From the NCBI GenBank assembly GCA_027080245.1, contig JALWSN010000471.1, forward strand, positions 1 to 13,253: 13,253 nt of DNA. The letters are read 5' to 3'. The notes below the pieces were generated by a model. It was not told the DNA's origin. It made no database searches and saw nothing but the letters and a program-made list of their open reading frames with translations. The DNA is from Ignavibacteriales bacterium (lineage in GTDB: Bacteria; Bacteroidota; Ignavibacteria; Ignavibacteriales; Melioribacteraceae). How positions within the stretch are numbered: position 1 is the stretch's first letter; each line of letters begins with the position of its first letter. Positions 8,901 to 13,253 of this stretch are shown piece by piece. The translations under genes and the position numbers were made by a program.

Positions 8901-8961
8901 TCTGGGCGGCAATACCGCCCGTTAAAACGCTAAGGAATAAAATCAAAAATTTCTTAATCAT
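5950..8961 (-). CDS. M6-family metallopeptidase-like protein with inactive zinc site and T9SS sorting domain
   Basis: The 1003-residue secreted protein has a signal peptide (MIKKFLILFLSVLTGGIAAQ). Residues 38-410 follow the M6 (immune inhibitor A-like) plan: IIAVMVDFQ at 42-50, a YFSAVSNGKTTIKYFVP stretch near 96-112, IDFSRFNMFVIFHAG at 154-168, LGLPDLF at 252-258, MGLMDG then PSAWEKIKLGW at 270-299, FLVENRQRD at 338-346, and LPGSGLLIWHVD at 396-407. The segment that should read HExxH before LGLPD reads ANIAS (residues 246-250), so both zinc histidines and the catalytic Glu are lost; only Asp256 of the extended motif remains. Residues 530-890 are beta-rich and propeller-like, with an Asp-box-type SDDGGKHW at 603-610. 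The end, from about 914 (YNWPNPVYDN, NIFDLSGKM, GVYFAYL), is a type A T9SS sorting domain. The start is 2 bases after the porV stop, so translation is probably coupled. Family assignment is strong; the role is unknown, either cargo or T9SS accessory pseudoprotease. Confidence 0.88.
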   Translation of the reverse strand: MIKKFLILFLSVLTGGIAAQTFIHKLAPTAAQSVQSIDTVKIIAVMVDFQKDNDDKTFGDGTFGSIYSQSYGDSIIDPLPHDKTYFENHLEFAKNYFSAVSNGKTTIKYFVPSEVIHLSKIMRDYSPPINSEDYSNLALLAKDVWKEAASKFNIDFSRFNMFVIFHAGVGKDVTLPGSLGLERDLPSVFLNLNSLKKYLGESFEGFDVNNFKITNTAILPETESREMETVVGKSLIQLSINGLLVANIASYLGLPDLFNTKTGNSAIGRMGLMDGQAIFAYSGLFPPEPSAWEKIKLGWETPEVIESNGLVSITTHLMAQPFANNSVVKIPINSHEYFLVENRQRDALKNGAIVTYKIGGSVFKKKFTKDVDGFQSYNADSLRGVVTNVDEFDWALPGSGLLIWHVDQNIIDSNLVTNTINANEKRKGIFVEEADGIQDIGVKFTNIFGDVLVGEGEAADFWFATNNSKYYRNEFSPFTKPNTNSNDGSRSFVALTDFSDNSDVMNFKVSFTVNNYSKYSTFQIVLPFKTTPFKARYLSACATRDSSYLIITDNLTNLSIYNLLGKRLFTSFGFSKFKPAVYSDSSKILIAGGIGNLTNVLESDDGGKHWNKYELTLKYSITLAPVIIKGNDPNLLKILIGGTSGSLSEVQFDFAQKKLSLSLTKILFDKPLIFYAGNKDYFSAASYHQVMDLYGSIFQVDSNIKIRKLAIAKKSNEYFNILLLSDGRIISVKNGKKYFERNDGATSIALGKVKNDEAIYILETTDYKINVISLSGAIVDNYPFEEPFNSKLSPYLLAFANSSHSKANILGVDSVGRILLLNSLNGEIESPFPLSLGNKPAIWPVVFNIANSGSDKNSFAFAFVDSDNRVTVIKNDGGGKADVYWGESNANATNTNFIASATEGQQSKEFFPLDEAYNWPNPVYDNKTYFHFYAGENSTVTINIFDLSGKMIAKLSKEAPANMESEIPWDVSNIQSGVYFAYLNIRGNSGKESNKIIKVVVVH

Positions 8962-8963
8962 GG

Positions 8964-10142
8964 TTAATCAATCCCCGTGGGAAACCCTTTTGTGTTTTTA
9001 ACTTTACTCCCCCAATTCATCAAAATAGTAAACCTGAGGGTATTTGAAAGGGGATGATTTTCTCTTCCTTTAAATACGCTTGTGGTAATGTAACTAAAAT
9101 CGAAACCGTACATGTCGTACCTTATTCCCGCGCCAAGGGTAATGAACTTTCTGTTGCCAAAAGCAGGATCTTCGTAAAAGAAACCTGTTCGTAAGGCGAA
9201 CATAAAATCGGAAGGTTTGCCGTACCAATATTCAAAGCCCATCGACGTGATGATGTCCCGCAGCTCTTCTCTGAAAGGCTGATCCGCCCATGCGGTAAAA
9301 ATTGCTTCGTAAAATGGTTTTTTCTGATAAGTGCCCGTAGTGTCGTTGCGGTGACTTTTGTCCACTAATAGCTTACTAAAGTCCAATGTGTATGTTAAAG
9401 AGTTGTATTCATCCTGGAATAGCCTGAAGGCAAAACCCAATCTGAAATTAGTTGGAATAGGGTCGGCCTGAGCTTGATCGATGTAAGCTATTTTGGGACC
9501 CAGATTACTTAAGTTAACTCCCATGCTAAACCTATCGGAGAAATCGCCAATAAACGGAAGCGAAAATTCCTGAGGACGCCACATCGCAGCAATATCGAAA
9601 CTAATTGAAGTAGCAATGCCTCTTCCAAGCTCGTTCTCCGTAGGCTTATCCGAAAGCCGGCTGTGAATAAGCCTGAAATTAAAGCCCATTCCGAAACTCT
9701 TGGAAAGTTTAGTAGCGTAACCAAGCGTAAGAGCGGCATCGAAAGATTTAAAAGTTCCAACGGGTTGAGGCGAGTTGGAAAGTGTTCGCACGAATTCTCC
9801 AAAGTTCATGTATGTTATTGAAGCGGAAATTGTGCCGCTTAAAGATTTCAGATAATCTCTGTAAGTTAAATACTCGTAAAATAAATCACTCAATCCGAAT
9901 TGAGGCAGCCAATTACTATGGGTAATGCTTACTTCCGAACCGTCTAAGAATGCTAAGCCTGCGGGGTTCCAAAAAATTGCGGCTGAATTATCCGCAAGTC
10001 CCGCTCCTGATTCGCCCAAACTACCAAAGCGTGAATCGGGCGCCAATAGAAGGAACGGCACAGCCGTTTCTCCCTGGGCTTGAATATTTCTAACCCCTAA
10101 TCCCAACAATACCAATATTGCCATGCTAATTATTTTTTTCAT
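8964..10142 (-). CDS. porV: Type IX secretion system outer-membrane shuttle protein PorV
   Basis: PorV (LptO) is a FadL-like outer-membrane beta-barrel that binds the sorting domain of T9SS cargo leaving the translocon and presents it to PorU. The 392-residue product begins with a clear signal peptide (MKKIISMAILVLLGLG, probable cleavage after NIQA). The PorV signature follows at residues 25-65: AVPFLLLAPDSRFGSLGE, then GAGLADNSAAIFWNPAGLA. The remainder is alternating hydrophobic and aromatic beta-strand sequence with repeated short glycine turns, and it ends in a barrel-like FTILMNWGSK stretch plus a short polar tail. The length is normal for PorV. The ATG has a good ribosome binding site (TGGAGG, 8 bases upstream). 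Its position directly after porU supports PorV over the related PorQ or other FadL-type members. It is probably co-transcribed with porU and with the M6-like gene only 2 bases downstream. Confidence 0.93.
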   Translation of the reverse strand: MKKIISMAILVLLGLGVRNIQAQGETAVPFLLLAPDSRFGSLGESGAGLADNSAAIFWNPAGLAFLDGSEVSITHSNWLPQFGLSDLFYEYLTYRDYLKSLSGTISASITYMNFGEFVRTLSNSPQPVGTFKSFDAALTLGYATKLSKSFGMGFNFRLIHSRLSDKPTENELGRGIATSISFDIAAMWRPQEFSLPFIGDFSDRFSMGVNLSNLGPKIAYIDQAQADPIPTNFRLGFAFRLFQDEYNSLTYTLDFSKLLVDKSHRNDTTGTYQKKPFYEAIFTAWADQPFREELRDIITSMGFEYWYGKPSDFMFALRTGFFYEDPAFGNRKFITLGAGIRYDMYGFDFSYITTSVFKGRENHPLSNTLRFTILMNWGSKVKNTKGFPTGID

Positions 10143-10150
10143 ATTAAAGA

Positions 10151-10156
10151 CCTCCA
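10151..10156 (-). promoter_or_regulatory. Ribosome binding site of porV
   Basis: TGGAGG on the minus strand lies 8 bases before the porV ATG. It is the clearest purine-rich Shine-Dalgarno signal at a gene junction here and confirms the start at 10142. Confidence 0.8.
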
Positions 10157-10166
10157 GTAATATCTT

Positions 10167-13100
10167 TTATCTTAAAATACTTAACTTACCTAATACCGCT
10201 TTGTTAAATTTCCCGTCGGAAGATTTAACAATCACCTTGTAAAGGTAAGTTCCATTTGCCGCTAAATTTTCATCCGCATCCCTTCCATCCCACGGTATTT
10301 TAACGAATTTCTCAACCAGACCTTCCCGGACTATTGATTTTATTAGTCTTCCGGCTACCGTGTAAATATTAATTTTTACGTCGATGGGGACGGAAAGATT
10401 TTGTTGAAAAGTAAAGACTGTATTGGAATAAAAAGGATTCGGATAGTTGTAAACATCCTTAATTATTAATTCATTTGATTTATCTACAACCGAGAAATAA
10501 CTTTGTCTAACGCTTAGATTGTTGAAAACGTCCCACGCTTTGATTTTTATTTTGTATTCGCCAGGTTTCATGTCGGTAAATCTGTAAGTAACCGTGCCGG
10601 ATTTGCCGCCGGAATTAATATCGCCGATAAAATATTTAGTCAAATCAATTGCGTTAGACTCATCGTCGTTAACAATAGCCTCGAGCTTGTGTCCGACGCC
10701 AGTGCCCGTAGTATTCAAGCCTGTTTCATCTTTTAATTTAACAATCAATTGAAAATCGGGATTCACCAAATAAGCGTTGCTAAAATTTGTGTTGTCGTAA
10801 TAAATCTTAATGTCGGGACCTTTGCCGTCGTTTACTCTGCTCGAATCGGTTCCGCCAACAATAAAATTATTATTGTACCCAACGCCGTCAATACTATTGT
10901 TAAAATAATAAGCCACAATTTTCCCGTGATTATTCTCGTAAGAAATATCTTTGGGCAAAATAAAGTTGGCTGCAAATTCGCCGTTGGTAACGCTTGCCTG
11001 CCCTCTGAACAATAATCCGCCTTGAACGGTAATAGTATCGTGAATATCCGGCAAGTAGATTTTACGGCGCGAGTCGTAAACGGAGATAATGGCTTTGCCA
11101 TTTTGGTTTCCGTCGAGGACGTTCTTTGCGTTAAGAACCTCCCCTTTAATATCCGCGCTACCTAATGCCTTAAGCCGCACATTTTTCCCCAGAGGCTTAC
11201 CGTTAATAGAATCAATAACTACGGGCATTTGAGGCATGTCCAACCTTAAAGCCGGATCGGCAAATAAATGGTATTTCTCATCGTTACTGCCGGTGCGGAT
11301 TCTTTTTAATTTAAAATATGCCTCGCCTAAAGTAGTGGCGCGGGAAAGAGAGTCGCGAGGGAATAATAAATAATCAAAAAACTCGTTAGCCAATCTTGCG
11401 TTCGATTGAGAATAAACGGGACGCGATGCGGAGACGCCGCCAATTATTCCGGCATCTTTTTTCAGCAGCATTTCCTCAGTCCCGCTTTGTATTGCAGGAT
11501 CGTCGTATCGTCCGAAATCGCATGTAGCGGCCATCAGGAAAAAATATTTATCGTTTTTGAATTGCGGAATTGAAACATCCCTGTCGAAGACAACCTCGTG
11601 CGTCCACACTTGAGGATTACCATGTCCAATAAAATTTAATATTAAAATGCCGTTGTTTACATCGTTAATAATAGCTTCGTTAACTTTGGGCTTACGCCTT
11701 CCAAGCCCTGTATTCACAGTAGGAAACAGCGACAGGTAAAGTTTGTCCAAATCAAAATATTTCGGAATGTGGTAATTGGCAAGAACTTCGGATTGATTAG
11801 TGTGCAGATTGCCATCGTCTCCCTGAGAAGTTTTGCCGTCGTCGGCTACAAGCGTAATTCTGTTGCGCCACAACCCCCTTGGCAGCTCTGTTTCGTATGA
11901 AATAATTTTGTCGACAACAACGTCAGCTTCCTCGGCTGTTTGCGCATTGATCCTTCCAATAGCTAAATCGGCTTTATTGTCGTTGCCCGAAATTCTTCCG
12001 TAATAATCGTCGTACGGATAAGAAAAAACTTCGTCGAAGGAGCTTTTAGTTTCAAATACCGGAATGAAATTTTTGTTCAAGCCTTCGGTATTTAAATAAT
12101 CGTAATCGCCATCCCCCAACAACAATACGTAGAATGGTTTTACGCTCCAATTCTCAAATGCATATTTTAAGAAGTTTCGAATGGCGGTAGGGTCCAGGTT
12201 GCCGGAAGAAAATTCATTAAAAATTTGATTGATTAAAACAACGCGAGTAGTTAATTTTTCCGGTGCGTTAGCGCTGCGATACTCGGCTAATTTTTCCGCT
12301 GCGCTGGCAAACAATGGATGAGTAATAATTACGTATTTCGCCCCCTCCGTAATTCCGTGTAAATTTTGGTTTTCAACTTTCTCGCCTTTTGGTGGAGTTA
12401 GAAATTTTGCCTCGGTTAACGCTAAATATTTTTGAACGCTTCCCTCCTGCTCGTCGGCTTGAAAAACAAACTCTCCGCCGCTCAACATTTTGGGATCGAT
12501 TCTTTTAACATTAGAATAATCGGTAATGTTAAAAGCCCAAATCAAACTGTTTGAAAAATTCGTTAATGTATATTTAATGGATGCGGTTGTATCCTTCGAA
12601 TAAAAAATTATTTTATCGTTATTGGTTTTCAAGTATCTTTCGTACTGAATTTCAAAATAATCCAGATAGCCTTTGGCGGAAACGCTAGCAGGGTTCAGAA
12701 CAAATTTAAGGACGCTGTTGTTGCCGTTAATTATTCCTTTTTTCAAAATTGAAGTTGAATAAAGATGCGCTATTTCCCACCCGAACGAACCGGACATTAC
12801 TGTGTTAAGTATCCGAACGTTGTTTTCGTAAATGTTTAGAACTTGCGAGCGGGAATAATTATTGACAAAACTAATTTTGTATTTCACCCAACTATTGGGC
12901 ACAATATTTTCAATTGGCGTAATGTACGTTCGGCTTGTATTTGTTGAATTAAATTCATCCCCAACGTAGATTACCCCCGATTTTATTAGGTTAAGCTTGT
13001 CATCGTCCCTAAAAGCGTTTGCTATTGAAGTGTTTTGCGCAAAGAACGAGCCAGCGGTAGAACTCTTCTGCAGTTGCATTCTTTTGCCTTTGTCGCCGCC

Positions 13101-13253
13101 GGAGGTAATCCAATAATAATTTTCGTTTGAATAATAATCTTTTCGTCTGACAATTTTTTTCAATGTTTTATCATATTCAAAAAAGCTTGTGCCTCTTGCG
13201 TAAAACAAAATGTAGTCATTGTCGTCAAACGAACCGTCCTCCTCCCCTTTTAT
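10167..13253 (-). CDS. porU: Type IX secretion system sortase PorU (C25 gingipain-like), 5' partial
   Basis: PorU is the surface cysteine peptidase of the T9SS: it removes the C-terminal sorting domain of cargo arriving with PorV and attaches the mature protein to the cell surface. The frame is open to the window edge, so 1028 residues are visible and the signal peptide is missing. The visible start, IKGEEDGSFDDNDYILFYA, fits the PorU N-terminal region, so the TTG at 13208 is an internal leucine and not a start. The C25 peptidase domain spans about visible residues 300-670. It has the family His in NFIGHG (His544, codon 11624-11622) and the catalytic Cys in MAATCDFGRYDD (Cys578, codon 11522-11520), followed by GIIGGVSASRPVY. 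The last 95 or so residues (YNYPNPFYSNT to the end) form its own T9SS-type sorting domain, as in known PorU proteins. It ends in TAA, 24 bases before porV. Both catalytic residues are present, so it should be active. Confidence 0.94.
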   Translation of the reverse strand: MKGEEDGSFDDNDYILFYARGTSFFEYDKTLKKIVRRKDYYSNENYYWITSGGDKGKRMQLQKSSTAGSFFAQNTSIANAFRDDDKLNLIKSGVIYVGDEFNSTNTSRTYITPIENIVPNSWVKYKISFVNNYSRSQVLNIYENNVRILNTVMSGSFGWEIAHLYSTSILKKGIINGNNSVLKFVLNPASVSAKGYLDYFEIQYERYLKTNNDKIIFYSKDTTASIKYTLTNFSNSLIWAFNITDYSNVKRIDPKMLSGGEFVFQADEQEGSVQKYLALTEAKFLTPPKGEKVENQNLHGITEGAKYVIITHPLFASAAEKLAEYRSANAPEKLTTRVVLINQIFNEFSSGNLDPTAIRNFLKYAFENWSVKPFYVLLLGDGDYDYLNTEGLNKNFIPVFETKSSFDEVFSYPYDDYYGRISGNDNKADLAIGRINAQTAEEADVVVDKIISYETELPRGLWRNRITLVADDGKTSQGDDGNLHTNQSEVLANYHIPKYFDLDKLYLSLFPTVNTGLGRRKPKVNEAIINDVNNGILILNFIGHGNPQVWTHEVVFDRDVSIPQFKNDKYFFLMAATCDFGRYDDPAIQSGTEEMLLKKDAGIIGGVSASRPVYSQSNARLANEFFDYLLFPRDSLSRATTLGEAYFKLKRIRTGSNDEKYHLFADPALRLDMPQMPVVIDSINGKPLGKNVRLKALGSADIKGEVLNAKNVLDGNQNGKAIISVYDSRRKIYLPDIHDTITVQGGLLFRGQASVTNGEFAANFILPKDISYENNHGKIVAYYFNNSIDGVGYNNNFIVGGTDSSRVNDGKGPDIKIYYDNTNFSNAYLVNPDFQLIVKLKDETGLNTTGTGVGHKLEAIVNDDESNAIDLTKYFIGDINSGGKSGTVTYRFTDMKPGEYKIKIKAWDVFNNLSVRQSYFSVVDKSNELIIKDVYNYPNPFYSNTVFTFQQNLSVPIDVKINIYTVAGRLIKSIVREGLVEKFVKIPWDGRDADENLAANGTYLYKVIVKSSDGKFNKAVLGKLSILR

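Noticed and set aside
10749..11101. Open frames of about 88 codons on both strands inside porU
   Set aside because: They lie wholly within the strongly supported porU frame, have low-complexity translations rich in Ile, Val and Asn or Leu, and lack ribosome binding sites; they are shadows.
13206..13208. TTG as the start codon of porU
   Set aside because: The same frame stays open to the window edge and the upstream residues (GEEDGSFDDNDYI) fit the PorU N-terminal region, so the true start lies outside.
1..13253. tRNA or rRNA genes, CRISPR arrays, insertion sequences or phage attachment sites
   Set aside because: Nearly all bases are inside well-supported coding frames; no clover-leaf, direct-repeat array, terminal inverted repeat or transposase-like protein was seen on either strand.

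Overview
The window is an AT-rich bacterial segment with seven protein-coding genes, all on the minus strand. Transcription therefore runs from the high-coordinate end to the low-coordinate end. The combination of a PorU-type sortase, a PorV-type shuttle, Por-type C-terminal sorting domains and weak or absent Shine-Dalgarno signals points to the Bacteroidota/Chlorobi group. The wording of the PorV N-terminus and of the sorting domains makes Ignavibacteria my best guess, but that is family-level recall and no search was run.

Layout in transcription order: (1) 13253-10167, PorU, the C25 cysteine-peptidase sortase of the type IX secretion system (T9SS), cut at its N-terminus by the window edge. 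(2) 10142-8964, PorV, the outer-membrane shuttle protein. (3) 8961-5950, a large secreted M6-metallopeptidase-like protein whose zinc motif is destroyed, followed by a probable propeller region and a T9SS sorting domain. (4) 5937-2866, an exported protein that joins an intact HExxH gluzincin-type peptidase domain, a TolB/PD40-like beta-propeller and a C-terminal outer-membrane barrel. (5) 2857-1991, a DUF5683-like envelope protein. (6) 1989-676, the tandem-GTPase ribosome assembly factor Der. (7) 592-1, the N-terminal 197 codons of a large exported protein of a family I cannot name; it starts at TTG and leaves the window.

The first six genes are packed with gaps of 24, 2, 12, 8 and 1 bases, so they are probably one transcription unit with translational coupling at several junctions. 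The only wider gap, 83 bases at 593-675, lies between der and gene 7 and shows no convincing terminator.

Working together, PorV would carry T9SS cargo to PorU, which removes the sorting domain and attaches the cargo at the surface. The M6-like protein carries such a sorting domain and is encoded directly behind porV, so it is either a cargo or a dedicated partner. The peptidase-propeller-barrel protein and the DUF5683 protein extend the envelope theme, while Der is a housekeeping gene at the end of the run. The strongest candidate for new biology is the catalytically dead M6 homologue tied to the T9SS sortase and shuttle. No RNA genes, insertion sequences, CRISPR arrays or integration signatures were seen.
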